A DNA stretch of 64,000 bases from DAIOXA01 sp050949165 (lineage in GTDB: Bacteria; Bacillota; Proteinivoracia; UBA4975), in contig JBMNFF010000010.1 of the NCBI GenBank assembly GCA_050949165.1, positions 186,001-250,000 on the forward strand, written 5' to 3'. The translations under genes were made by a program, and so were the position numbers. The notes under the pieces were generated by a model. That model worked only from the letters and a program-made list of their open reading frames with translations, made no database searches and had not been told where the DNA came from. This document shows, piece after piece, positions 49,733 through 57,497 of this stretch (positions are counted from its first letter, which is position 1; each line of letters begins with the position of its first letter).

Positions 49733-51027
49733 AATCCCATCAGGAATACAACAGGTACATGGAAGATGTGCTGTCGCAAATAAAGAACCGGGAGGCGCAA
49801 AGCGAGATTATCCTGGAGCTGCAGCATCACATTCAGGACATTGCTGCCGAGCACCTGCAAGCAGGGCTGACCGAGCAAGAGGCAATCGCCAAGGCAATTT
49901 CCCGAATGGGCGATGCCCGCGCCGTCGGCAGAGAATTAAACAGAATCCATCGACCAAGACTAAACTGGAGCGTCTTTGGCCTCGCACTCGTTTTGGCCGC
50001 CGCCGGCCTCTTCCTGGCCTATTTCATCGATGTCGACACCGGCTTGTTGAGCAGATCCGCTCAGTTCCCGACCCGGGCAATCATTACAAGCCTGGGAATC
50101 GCCCTGGCCGTCTGTCTATACTTTTTTGATTACAGGAAGCTGCAGACATACTCGCTGCATATTTACATAGGTATGGTCTTGGTCCTGGTCTTTATTACCC
50201 TGCAGAGGGGCAACTGGCTGTACACCGTCAGGATCAATAATAATTTTATCGCAACTAGCCCCCTGTTCCTTGGCATTTCCCTGGCCGGGTTATTCAGCAA
50301 TTGGCCCTGGGGAAAATTAAAGTATTACGCCCTTGCCCTGGTCATGCTCTCTGTTCCGCTGATGATGATTCTCCTCTACCCCTCGAATGCAACTGGATTG
50401 GCGTTTGCAGCGGTATTTTTCGTAATCATGTATGTTTCGGGGGCAAAGCCATGGCAGGTGCTGCTGCCCGTTCTCGCCAGCGGCGGAGCATTTCTCCTGT
50501 CTCTGTCTGTGAAAACACCCTACCACCACCACTTGTATAAAATAAGCGGTTGGCTCAATCCCGGTAGCGACCCCAACGGTGTTGGTTGGTTATACTTACT
50601 TTTGGGCCGTCTTCGCCAATCTGCTGAGCTGGTGGGGAGAGGATCCCTGCCACAACCCATCCCCTTCCCCCTGCACGAGGGAGAATTGCTACTCTCCTAC
50701 ATTATCTATAATTTTGGCTGGCTTGCGGTTCTGGCAATATCTGTAGCGATAGCTGCGTTATTGCTTCGCTTGGCCAAGGTAGGGATGAGCACAAGGAACG
50801 CGTTCGGCAAATCCCTGGCTGCAGGAATAACCGCCTTTCTTGGCGTTAAATGTTTGTGGAATATTTTAATGAACTTGGGTATCTTGCCCATAGCCGGTTT
50901 CACCCTCCCCCTGATCAGCCATGGTAATACAGATTTTCTGCTAAACATGGTGTTGATTGGCCTGGCCCTGAGCATATACAGGAGGAGGACATTGACCGGA
51001 CTGCCAAGCAATGTTGTCGAGTCCTAG
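49723..51027 (+). CDS. FtsW/RodA/SpoVE-family protein with N-terminal HAAS (DUF1700-like) domain
   Basis: A 434-aa membrane protein. Residues 1-90 are a helical HAAS-type domain (YMEDVLSQIKNREAQSEIIL, GLTEQEAIAKAISRMGDARA), the signalling module common next to PadR. Residues about 95-430 have about ten helices of the SEDS glycosyltransferase family: FPTRAIITSLGIALAV, YPSNATGLAFAAVFFVIMY and the late GILPIAGFTLPLISHGNTDF, typical of FtsW/RodA (P-I-x-G-x-x-L-P-L-I-S). Probably a peptidoglycan polymerase or lipid II-related protein under PadR control. ATG 49723. Confidence 0.88.
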   Translation: MDLKSHQEYNRYMEDVLSQIKNREAQSEIILELQHHIQDIAAEHLQAGLTEQEAIAKAISRMGDARAVGRELNRIHRPRLNWSVFGLALVLAAAGLFLAYFIDVDTGLLSRSAQFPTRAIITSLGIALAVCLYFFDYRKLQTYSLHIYIGMVLVLVFITLQRGNWLYTVRINNNFIATSPLFLGISLAGLFSNWPWGKLKYYALALVMLSVPLMMILLYPSNATGLAFAAVFFVIMYVSGAKPWQVLLPVLASGGAFLLSLSVKTPYHHHLYKISGWLNPGSDPNGVGWLYLLLGRLRQSAELVGRGSLPQPIPFPLHEGELLLSYIIYNFGWLAVLAISVAIAALLLRLAKVGMSTRNAFGKSLAAGITAFLGVKCLWNILMNLGILPIAGFTLPLISHGNTDFLLNMVLIGLALSIYRRRTLTGLPSNVVES

Positions 51028-51032
51028 AAGCC

Positions 51033-51072
51033 AAAAAGCCGCGAACCTCAAGAGGGTTAGCGGCTTTTTTCG
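51033..51072 (+). terminator. Terminator of the PadR operon
   Basis: AAAAGCCGCGAACC-TCAAGA-GGGTTAGCGGCTTTTTT stem with T tract. Confidence 0.88.
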
Positions 51073-51110
51073 TTCTCTGCTATGAGGCTTAAACAGTCGT
51101 GTATGGTTGG

Positions 51111-51135
51111 GCCAGGCAGAACCGTCCCCGCTGGC
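51111..51135 (+). repeat. Dispersed hairpin element, GCCAG-arm type
   Basis: GGGCCAG, loop GCAGAACCGTCCCCG, CTGGCTC: 7-bp stem including one G-U pair. Same loop core as the GGAAGCA-type copies but different arms. It ends at the stop codon of the GIY-YIG gene. Confidence 0.8.
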
Positions 51136-51480
51136 TCAGAACAGGTCTTTTTCCTCCTGCACCAGGTGCTCTCGCCAGGTCAGGGCCAGGATCTCCAGGT
51201 CCTCGCTGTAATCTGTCCGCTCCCCATCCTCATCATAGGGGAGGCGCTCCAGGACCTCAATGCGGAAATTGGCCTTTCCGTGTACCCGCCATGCCCTCTG
51301 CAGTTCCCGGTTGGGATGCATGCCAGCCGAGAGCTTGAACTTGCTGCTGTTGATGGCGCTCTTCAGATCCTGGCTGCCTTGCACCAGGCACCTGCCGTCT
51401 GCCTGGGAGCAGATGCAGAATACCCCCATCTCCGGCTTGCTGAGCTTGTACTGTCGCTGCAACTCTTTGCGCCTGTCCAT
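51136..51480 (-). CDS. GIY-YIG nuclease-family protein
   Basis: A 114-aa protein resembling the small standalone GIY-YIG group: KPEMGVFCICSQADGRCLVQ, GSQDLKSAINSSKFKLSAGM with HPNRELQRAWRVHGKANFRI, and EVLERLPYDEDGERTDYSED. The GIY-YIG pair reads GVF...LVQG, so the second tyrosine motif is degenerate and catalysis is uncertain. Three bases separate it from the DUF6530 gene, forming a two-gene operon. Role unknown. Confidence 0.8.
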   Translation of the reverse strand: MDRRKELQRQYKLSKPEMGVFCICSQADGRCLVQGSQDLKSAINSSKFKLSAGMHPNRELQRAWRVHGKANFRIEVLERLPYDEDGERTDYSEDLEILALTWREHLVQEEKDLF

Positions 51481-51483
51481 GGC

Positions 51484-51963
51484 TCAGTACCCCATCTCTT
51501 TCAGGAGCCGCGCCAGAATCTGCAGGCGCTCGCCGATTAATTCGTCATCATTGCTCAGGGCCTGGTTGAATAACTTGATGTCCTCGTCGATCTTCTCGTT
51601 GTCGGTGCAGACAGCTACCGTCATGGCATCGCCCTGCATGCCCACCCTGTCCAGGACGGGCTTCTCCGGTTCATAGAGTTTGGGAAAGCGGTAGGCCTCC
51701 CGAAAGTGGAGCTTGGCCCGGCAAATCAGGATTGCCAAGTCCAGAGCCCGGTGCAGGGGCAACTCCTCCGATTGCCGGGACCATTTTTCCCCGGTATGCC
51801 GCCACACCTTTGCGGAAATATCCACCCGACCCCGGTCGTTCCACTGGGCCAGGCCCAGGGACAGTCCTTTGGCATCGCTGGCATAGGCTGACCTGCCGTC
51901 GACATTCTCATAGTTCTCCACCACAATCACTGGCTTGTGTTTGAGGGTGGTTGGTATTTTCAT
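51484..51963 (-). CDS. DUF6530-like protein
   Basis: A 159-aa cytosolic protein. Conserved-looking blocks are YASDAKGLSLGLAQWNDRGR, VDISAKVWRHTGEKWSRQSE with ELPLHRALDLAILICRAK, which I associate with the DUF6530 family of Firmicutes (from memory, not checked). No catalytic motif is evident. First gene of the pair with the GIY-YIG-like protein. Confidence 0.75.
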   Translation of the reverse strand: MKIPTTLKHKPVIVVENYENVDGRSAYASDAKGLSLGLAQWNDRGRVDISAKVWRHTGEKWSRQSEELPLHRALDLAILICRAKLHFREAYRFPKLYEPEKPVLDRVGMQGDAMTVAVCTDNEKIDEDIKLFNQALSNDDELIGERLQILARLLKEMGY

Positions 51964-52106
51964 CTTCTCACTCCATTTACTAACTTACTAATCTACTAAT
52001 TAGGATAGCTGTCTGCCCTCCCCTTGTCAAGGGATTGACCGTCAAACACGCCGATGAAATCGCTTCCCTATTGTTGATGTGAATATCCCTTTCCTCTATA
52101 AAGAGT

Positions 52107-52130
52107 AAAACCGCTCGCAGGAGCGGTTTT
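52107..52130. terminator. Hairpin in the 52-kb intergenic region
   Basis: AAAACCGCTC-GCAG-GAGCGGTTTT, 10-bp stem with A/T flanks, able to terminate the DUF3842/CDF operon on the minus strand. Confidence 0.75.
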
Positions 52131-52153
52131 GACTTTGCTGTTGAACCCTGGGT

Positions 52154-52273
52154 GCGACAAGAAGAAGCGTCCCAGGTGTCGTGCCGGTATCGTGACTGCG
52201 ACAAGGAGAAGCGTCCCCGGTGTCGCGCCGGTGTCGCGCTAACTGCGACAAGGAGAAGCGTCCCCGATGTCGC
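52154..52273 (+). repeat. Three tandem dispersed hairpins, GCGACA-arm type
   Basis: Units at 52154-52182, 52198-52226 and 52245-52273, each GCGACA-AGGAGAAGCGTCCCCGG-TGTCGC with small changes, spaced 44-47 nt. The first is the most decayed. The third encodes, on the minus strand, the last ~10 codons of the DUF3842 gene (DIGDASPCRS). Confidence 0.88.
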
Positions 52274-52664
52274 GGGCCTGTTCAATTGCCAGCTGGATGT
52301 ATTCGCTGAGGGGTAGCTCTTTGACCCCAACCACCCTGGCCTTACACCGGTTTACGGGGATGAGGATCTTGTGGGCGGGGCTCTGGGCTATGGCCAGGGC
52401 CATGGCTGGGGTGATCTCCCCCAGGAAGGAGTCGGCCAGGACAATCCCCAGTGGGCCAATGATGATGTCGGCGTCCCGGCAATTGACCTTAACCGGGTTC
52501 TCGCCGGTGGCCCCCAGCTCGGCGCCGGCTTTGAGCATGGCCGCAGTGGCGATGCTGTTGGTGCCAATGGCCAACAGCCTCTGCTCCGGCAAGCTCTGCT
52601 TCAGTTGCTTGACGATGCTGGCGCCGATCTTGCCGCCCTGCCCGTCGATAATTACCACCTTCAC
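52239..52664 (-). CDS. DUF3842-family protein
   Basis: A 141-aa Rossmann-like protein: MKVVIIDGQGGKIGASIVKQ, AIGTNSIATAAMLKAGA, and ADIIIGPLGIVLADSFLGEI with TPAMALAIAQSPAHKILIPV. The family is common in Clostridia and has no known function; the GQGGxIG loop suggests nucleotide binding. It overlaps the CDF transporter gene by 4 nt. Its normal C-terminus appears to end near EQARDI, and a repeat unit supplies the final residues and the stop. Confidence 0.88.
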   Translation of the reverse strand: MKVVIIDGQGGKIGASIVKQLKQSLPEQRLLAIGTNSIATAAMLKAGAELGATGENPVKVNCRDADIIIGPLGIVLADSFLGEITPAMALAIAQSPAHKILIPVNRCKARVVGVKELPLSEYIQLAIEQARDIGDASPCRS

Positions 52665-53872
52665 CGGTTACCGCCCTCCTTTTCATCCTGCCCCTCCGCA
52701 ATGCGGGGCACATAGTCGTGGTCCACGGTGATAACCCCCTGGTAGGAAGGGTCCAGCTCCTTAAGTCTGGCCTTTATCCTGGCCAGGAGTTCTGCATCCT
52801 CCACAGGGAACTCATAGGGAACTTCGACGTCGAAGATCAGGTTGGTATGGGAAATTCCCCAGACCACCCGGAAGTCGTGCATTCCCAGCTCGGGTGAAAT
52901 CTCCGCGATGAGCTCCGTCACCCTTTCCCGCAGGGCGTTGGTCCTCTCATCATCGATGTCAATGGGATCCATATGGATTACCAGGTCGATTCCCAGGTCC
53001 TCCTTAAAGTCCCGCTCGATATTGTCAATGATGTCGTGGCTGACCATCACATCCTGGCTGGAGGGCACCTCACAGTGAACCGAAGCAAATATATTGCCGG
53101 CGCCGTAATTGTGCACCGCCAGGTCATGAAGGCCCAGGATCCCCTCATAGCTGAGGATTTTGGCATAGATCTTATCCACCATTTCCTTGTCGGGAGCCGT
53201 GCCCAGGAGGGGGTTACTGGTCTCGATTACCAACTTAACGCCGGAAATCACGATAAAGAGGGCGACGATTACACCCAAGTACCCATCCAGATTGATCCCG
53301 GTCCAGAGGGTAAACAGCGTCCCCGCCAAGACCGCTGCCGTGGAAAGCACGTCGTTGCGGCTATCAACCCCTGCGGCGGCAAGGGTGGGGGATTGGATTT
53401 TCTCCCCGATTCGCCGATAAAAGCGGGCCTGCCAAAGCTTGATGAGAATCGACGCCACCAGGGCAAAGACCAGGACATAGCTGAACTGGACCTCTTCGGG
53501 ATTGATAATCTTGATTACCGAGCCCTGCACCAATTGCACGCCCAGGATAATTACGATTAAGGAGATGATCAGGCCGGATATGTATTCGATCCGGGCATGG
53601 CCGTAGGGATGCTGGGCATCGGCGGGCTTGCCCGAGAGCTTGAAACCGAAGAGGGCTACCAAAGAAGCGCCGGAATCCGAGAGGTTGTTGACGGCATCAG
53701 CGGTGACGGCAATGCTGTTGAAAACAGTTCCCACCGCAATCTTGATGGCAAAGAGCAGGAGGTTGGACACGATGCCGGTAATTCCTGCAAAGGCGCCGTA
53801 GCGCTCCCGGACTTGGGGCTCAGCCAGGTTTTTATAATCTTTGATAAAGAGCCTGATAAGAAGATTGGTCAC
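52661..53872 (-). CDS. Cation diffusion facilitator transporter
   Basis: A 403-aa metal-proton antiporter. Six helices carry the metal site: VTADAVNNLSDSGASLVALF (helix 2, D-x3-D) and PYGHARIEYISGLIISLIVI, with AAGVDSRNDVLSTAAVLAGT in helix 5. A cytosolic CDF C-terminal ferredoxin-like domain follows (HDLAVHNYGAGNIFASVHCE), and a further ~90-residue extension (VTELIAEISPELGMHDFRVV) longer than in standard CDF proteins. GTG 53872 has GGAGG 7 nt upstream. Likely exports Zn, Mn or Fe; specificity not shown. Confidence 0.93.
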   Translation of the reverse strand: MTNLLIRLFIKDYKNLAEPQVRERYGAFAGITGIVSNLLLFAIKIAVGTVFNSIAVTADAVNNLSDSGASLVALFGFKLSGKPADAQHPYGHARIEYISGLIISLIVIILGVQLVQGSVIKIINPEEVQFSYVLVFALVASILIKLWQARFYRRIGEKIQSPTLAAAGVDSRNDVLSTAAVLAGTLFTLWTGINLDGYLGVIVALFIVISGVKLVIETSNPLLGTAPDKEMVDKIYAKILSYEGILGLHDLAVHNYGAGNIFASVHCEVPSSQDVMVSHDIIDNIERDFKEDLGIDLVIHMDPIDIDDERTNALRERVTELIAEISPELGMHDFRVVWGISHTNLIFDVEVPYEFPVEDAELLARIKARLKELDPSYQGVITVDHDYVPRIAEGQDEKEGGNR

Positions 53873-53980
53873 GCCAACACCTCCAGGGGTCTCATTGGTG
53901 CCGTTATGCAATTTTACCACAGAATCAGGACCCGGTGAAGAAAAGTGGGTTCCGAAACCCGCCGACCTTTTCGGCAAGAT

Positions 53981-54003
53981 AAAACCACCGGTACTTCCGG
54001 TGG
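53981..54003 (-). terminator. Terminator of the YiiX-like gene
   Basis: Minus strand CCACCGG-AAGTA-CCGGTGG followed by TTTTATCTT. Confidence 0.75.
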
Positions 54004-54034
54004 CAATTCGGCGCTTTCTCCTCTTTTCCCTTGC

Positions 54035-54592
54035 TTACACTCCCAGACTGGGAATCGCCGGGGTCCAGTATTGCTCCATATAATCCTGAATGCTCCCCTC
54101 GAAGACAATCCGCTTATGGGGAATTTTTAAGAAGTCCATGGGGCGGGTAAACTCGGGATTGCAGTTCCAAAAGTCAGTTTGGTTGAGGACATAGGATACA
54201 AATTGAGAACAGAAGTAGTGGTTTTTCCTCTCAAAGCTGATTCCGGCCATGTAGGCGAAAATCCCCAGGAGGTTATAGCGATACCCATACTGATTGTCGC
54301 AGAAATGTTTGACTATGCGCAGCATGGCATCGTATTCCGCCTCGGTGACGGCCACCTCCAGGACGCAGCAACGGGTATTGGGGAAAAAGAGGTACATGCC
54401 CCGGGCAAAGTTCTCGATTACAAACCCGCTGTCCAGAAGGTTGTAGCGCTTCCGGCGCCCGAAGGAGTACATCACCAAGAGCTTGCTGTCAAAGGACATG
54501 GAAGCGTGATTGTATTGGTCCCGGGTATAAAGGCGAATTGCCCGGGAAAATATTGTTCCAGTCTGGGACAAGACGATGTACACGTTCTTCAT
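54035..54592 (-). CDS. YiiX/YebB-like permuted NlpC/P60 hydrolase
   Basis: A 185-aa papain-like (circularly permuted NlpC/P60) cysteine hydrolase: His in TRDQYNHASMSF and Cys in HYFCSQFVSYVLNQT, the order seen in YiiX-like enzymes. No signal peptide, so it is probably cytosolic. Start ATG 54592 with GGAGAGG. Substrates of this group are amide bonds in peptides or lipids; the exact one is unknown. Confidence 0.85.
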   Translation of the reverse strand: MKNVYIVLSQTGTIFSRAIRLYTRDQYNHASMSFDSKLLVMYSFGRRKRYNLLDSGFVIENFARGMYLFFPNTRCCVLEVAVTEAEYDAMLRIVKHFCDNQYGYRYNLLGIFAYMAGISFERKNHYFCSQFVSYVLNQTDFWNCNPEFTRPMDFLKIPHKRIVFEGSIQDYMEQYWTPAIPSLGV

Positions 54593-54661
54593 GGGCCTCT
54601 CCTCTTGCTGGATAATACATAGCTATATTCGCCATCTTCCAGCGTATTCCTTCATGGGCGC

Positions 54662-55246
54662 CTATTTCCTCAGCAAACCAATTATCTTATCCCTGTACAG
54701 CACCCCGAGGAAAAACAATACCACAGCTGCCCCGAAAATTGCAATAGCCAGTGCGGTGTTTTCCTGCTGAAAGCTGGCGCCGATAAAGGTGGAGCCAACC
54801 AGGGCGGGAAGCCTGGCCACAATGGCGATGAGCAAGAACCTGCCGGCGGGAACAGGGGTTAATCCGGCCACATAGGTCAGGACATCCTTGGGCAACCCCG
54901 GGATCAGGAAGAGCAGGAACATTACCAGGTTGGCCCTCGGTCCCCGGACCAGGTCGTACAACTGCCTCAGGCGCCTTTCCGGGATAAAGGTCTTGACCAC
55001 TTCAAAGCCCAGCCAGCGGGCGATAAAAAAGTCGATGGCAGAACCGATGGCCACGCCGATAACCAAATACACCGTTCCCCAAAAGGTCCCGTAAATATAG
55101 CCCCCGGCTATTTGGACAATCTCACCGGGCACAGCTGCCACCACCACTTGAAAGACCTGAAAGGATATGAAGATAAGGATGCCCACAATCCCCTGGGCTT
55201 CGATATACTGCTTGAGCTCCTGGCGGCGGGCAAAGAGGTCCGTCAC
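54662..55246 (-). CDS. TVP38/TMEM64 (DedA-like) membrane protein, start codon unclear
   Basis: At least 194 aa with about six helices: FQVFQVVVAAVPGEIVQIAG then GYIYGTFWGTVYLVIGVAIG, and FLLFLIPGLPKDVLTYVAGL, the SNARE_assoc core. The annotated GTG 55246 leaves out an in-frame upstream helix LGLRIVALAGFIGLIIYLSI that belongs to the family. Extending to ATC 55345, 8 nt after GGAGG, gives 227 aa but no ATG/GTG/TTG exists before the upstream stop. So initiation is either non-canonical or the start was mutated. Likely a lipid scramblase-type protein. Confidence 0.82.
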   Translation of the reverse strand: MTDLFARRQELKQYIEAQGIVGILIFISFQVFQVVVAAVPGEIVQIAGGYIYGTFWGTVYLVIGVAIGSAIDFFIARWLGFEVVKTFIPERRLRQLYDLVRGPRANLVMFLLFLIPGLPKDVLTYVAGLTPVPAGRFLLIAIVARLPALVGSTFIGASFQQENTALAIAIFGAAVVLFFLGVLYRDKIIGLLRK

Positions 55247-55419
55247 CTGGGGGGAATAGACTATTGACAGATATATTATGAGCCCGATAAATCCTGCCAG
55301 GGCGACAATGCGCAGTCCCAGGGTGAGCTTATGCTTGCCGTCGATCCTTACCGCCTCCTATACATACTTGCCAAGCTGAAAAACCAAAAAAATTATACCA
55401 CAATTCACGAGAAAAAAGC

Positions 55420-55468
55420 TTGACAGGGCAAAACACAGGTGTTATAGTTAGTTACACAAGTAATTAAC
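55420..55468 (+). promoter_or_regulatory. Promoter and GntR operator of the 55.5-kb ABC operon
   Basis: -35 TTGACA (55420-55425), 17-bp spacer, -10 TATAGT (55443-55448). The operator GTTAGTTAC-ACAA-GTAATTAAC (55447-55468) overlaps the -10 end and start site; the arms match 8 of 9. It fits a YtrA-type GntR dimer. Confidence 0.85.
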
Positions 55469-55494
55469 CATTGAACTAAGGAGGTGGTAGCCCT

Positions 55495-55863
55495 TTGTTG
55501 ATCAACGCCGGGGACCCGAGGCCGATTTTTCTTCAGATTGCCGAAGGCATCGAGGATGCCATCCTGACCGGGGCCTACCCCGAGGAAAGCCAGATTCCCT
55601 CCACCACGGAAATTTCCGTCCGCTATAATATCAACCCGGCTACGGCTCTGAAGGGAGTCAATATCCTGGTCGAAGCCGGCATCATTTACAAAAAGCGGGG
55701 TGTGGGAATGTTCGTCAAGGCTGGAGCGGTCGACAAGCTCCGGGAAAAGCGCAAGGACCAATTCTACGAGAATTACATTCTCAAACTGACGGCGGAAGCG
55801 AAGAGGCTGGGGATCAGTCCCCAAGAAATTATCTTGATGATTGAAAGAGGGTATAAGCAATGA
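55495..55863 (+). CDS. GntR-family repressor, YtrA subfamily
   Basis: A 122-aa short GntR regulator: winged HTH PIFLQIAEGIEDAILTGAYP with ESQIPSTTEISVRYNINPAT, and GVNILVEAGIIYKKRGVGMF. It lacks a large effector domain, the mark of the YtrA group that sits with ABC transporters. Start TTG 55495 (or 55498) behind GGAGG. It overlaps the ATPase gene by 4 nt and probably represses the operon through the operator upstream. Confidence 0.93.
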   Translation: MLINAGDPRPIFLQIAEGIEDAILTGAYPEESQIPSTTEISVRYNINPATALKGVNILVEAGIIYKKRGVGMFVKAGAVDKLREKRKDQFYENYILKLTAEAKRLGISPQEIILMIERGYKQ

Positions 55864-56705
55864 GCATTGAAATTACCGGCATTTCCAAGAATTTCGGGAC
55901 AGTGGCCGCCCTGAAAGACGTCAATCTCAGTTTTGCCGGAAACAAGATCTACGGGCTGCTGGGCAGAAACGGAGCGGGCAAATCCACCTTGCTGAATATC
56001 ATAACCAACCGGATCTTTGCCGACTCCGGCAGCGTCACCATCGACGGAGAGACGGCGGTGGAGAACGACCGGGCCCTGGGCAAGGTCTACCTGATGAGCG
56101 AAAAGCACCTCTACCCCGAAGGGATGAAGGCAGCCAATGTCCTGAAGTGGAGCCGCTATTTCTATCCCGACTTCGATATGGACTATGCCCTGGCCCTGGC
56201 CGGGAAGTTTGGCCTGAACCTGAACAAGAAGGTAAAGACCCTGTCCACAGGTTACAGCTCCATCCTGAAGATCATCGTCTCCCTCTCCGTCAACGTCCCT
56301 TACATCCTCCTGGACGAACCGGTGCTGGGCCTGGATGCCAACCACCGGGAGATGTTTTACAAGATCCTGGTGGAGCGCTACTCCCTCAGGCCCGCCACCT
56401 ATGTCATCTCCACCCACCTCATCGAAGAAGTGGCCGGCATCATCGAGGACGTGGTCATCATCAAGGAGGGGGAAATCATCCGCCAGGAGTCCTGTGAGGA
56501 CTTGATGGCCCAGGGCTATACCGTCACCGGCAACCGCGCCGCCGTGGACCAATTCATCGCAGATAAAAAAGTCATCGGCTCCGACAGTCTCGGGGGCCTG
56601 AAATCCGCCTACATCCTTGGCGCCCTGGACCGGGACGCCGTACCGAAGGGTTTGGAAATCACGCGGCTGGACCTGCAAAAGCTGTTCATCCAGCTCACCG
56701 CCTAG
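55860..56705 (+). CDS. ABC transporter ATP-binding protein (YtrB-like)
   Basis: A 281-aa ATPase: Walker A GRNGAGKSTLLNII, a Q-loop region KVYLMSEKHLYPEG, signature-like LSTGYSSILKIIVSL, Walker B YILLDEPVLGLDAN, H-loop STHLIEEVAG. The relaxed signature is common in YtrB-type ATPases. Translationally coupled to the regulator; the membrane partner follows 12 nt later. Confidence 0.93.
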   Translation: MSIEITGISKNFGTVAALKDVNLSFAGNKIYGLLGRNGAGKSTLLNIITNRIFADSGSVTIDGETAVENDRALGKVYLMSEKHLYPEGMKAANVLKWSRYFYPDFDMDYALALAGKFGLNLNKKVKTLSTGYSSILKIIVSLSVNVPYILLDEPVLGLDANHREMFYKILVERYSLRPATYVISTHLIEEVAGIIEDVVIIKEGEIIRQESCEDLMAQGYTVTGNRAAVDQFIADKKVIGSDSLGGLKSAYILGALDRDAVPKGLEITRLDLQKLFIQLTA

Positions 56706-56717
56706 GAGGGAAAGGAT

Positions 56718-57467
56718 ATGAAATCTGCAATAATGTATCATTTGGCCGAGATGAAAAAACCCCTGCTAATCTATTACTCCATTGTCATCTTCCTGCTGTT
56801 GGCATCCTTCCTGACCGCAGAAGTATTAACTTTTGTAAGTTTCAACCTAAATGGCACCGTAATCAATGGCATTGAAGTGTCCTCCATGATCTTCATCCTT
56901 GTCAGCGGAATGAACTCCTTTAAGGAGACCTTCCGGATGTTTCTCCAGAATGGGCGATCCCGCAAGACCCTCTTTCTCAGCTTTCTCTGCAGTCTCCTGC
57001 CCCTGACCGGGGCGATGGCAATAATCGATACCAGTCTAGGAGCCATCGGACGCAGTTTGGATTATTACCAGTCCATTTTTGATGTGTATTTACAGCAGTA
57101 TTTCTCCAATTCCAGTTCCCTGGTCAGCTATTTGGTGGGACTGAGCCTGGGCATATTCTTCTACGCGACATGCGCATTTGTGGGATACTTTATCACAACC
57201 CTCTACTACCGCATGAACAAGGGCCTGAAGCTCCTGGTCTCCATCGGAGTTCCCGTTCTGCTCATCATTGTCCTGCCCATAGTGGACATGAGTTATGCCC
57301 ACGGGGCCATCAGCAGGGGCATTGGCCGCCTCTTTCTCCTTGCCTCGGGCGCCAAAGCGGGCTTTAATCCCCTCTATCCCCTGGCATCCTGTGTAATTGT
57401 AAGCATCGCCCTGGCCGGCTTGACCTACCTCCTCCAGCGCCGGGCAGTAATTAAGGAACAGGTATGA
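56718..57467 (+). CDS. ABC-2-like membrane permease
   Basis: A 249-aa protein with six predicted helices; begins MKSAIMYHLAEMKKPLLIYY and has MNSFKETFRMFLQNGRSRKT, the cytosolic coupling segment. Cotranscribed with the GntR regulator and the ATPase, so it is the membrane part of the same exporter, perhaps for a cell-wall-active peptide or its sensing. The terminator follows 4 nt after the stop. Confidence 0.85.
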   Translation: MKSAIMYHLAEMKKPLLIYYSIVIFLLLASFLTAEVLTFVSFNLNGTVINGIEVSSMIFILVSGMNSFKETFRMFLQNGRSRKTLFLSFLCSLLPLTGAMAIIDTSLGAIGRSLDYYQSIFDVYLQQYFSNSSSLVSYLVGLSLGIFFYATCAFVGYFITTLYYRMNKGLKLLVSIGVPVLLIIVLPIVDMSYAHGAISRGIGRLFLLASGAKAGFNPLYPLASCVIVSIALAGLTYLLQRRAVIKEQV

Positions 57468-57470
57468 GAA

Positions 57471-57497
57471 AGCCCCGTCCGCCAGGACGGGGTTTTG
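57471..57497. terminator. Terminator between the ABC operon and ftsH
   Basis: CCCCGTCC-GCCA-GGACGGGG followed by TTTTGTT; lies between convergent genes. Confidence 0.9.

Noticed and set aside
52154..52273. Tandem repeats considered as a short CRISPR array
   Set aside because: Units are palindromic hairpins with 15-18 nt between them, the intervening sequence is itself related (CCGGTGTCGCG), copies occur singly elsewhere, and no cas gene is near.
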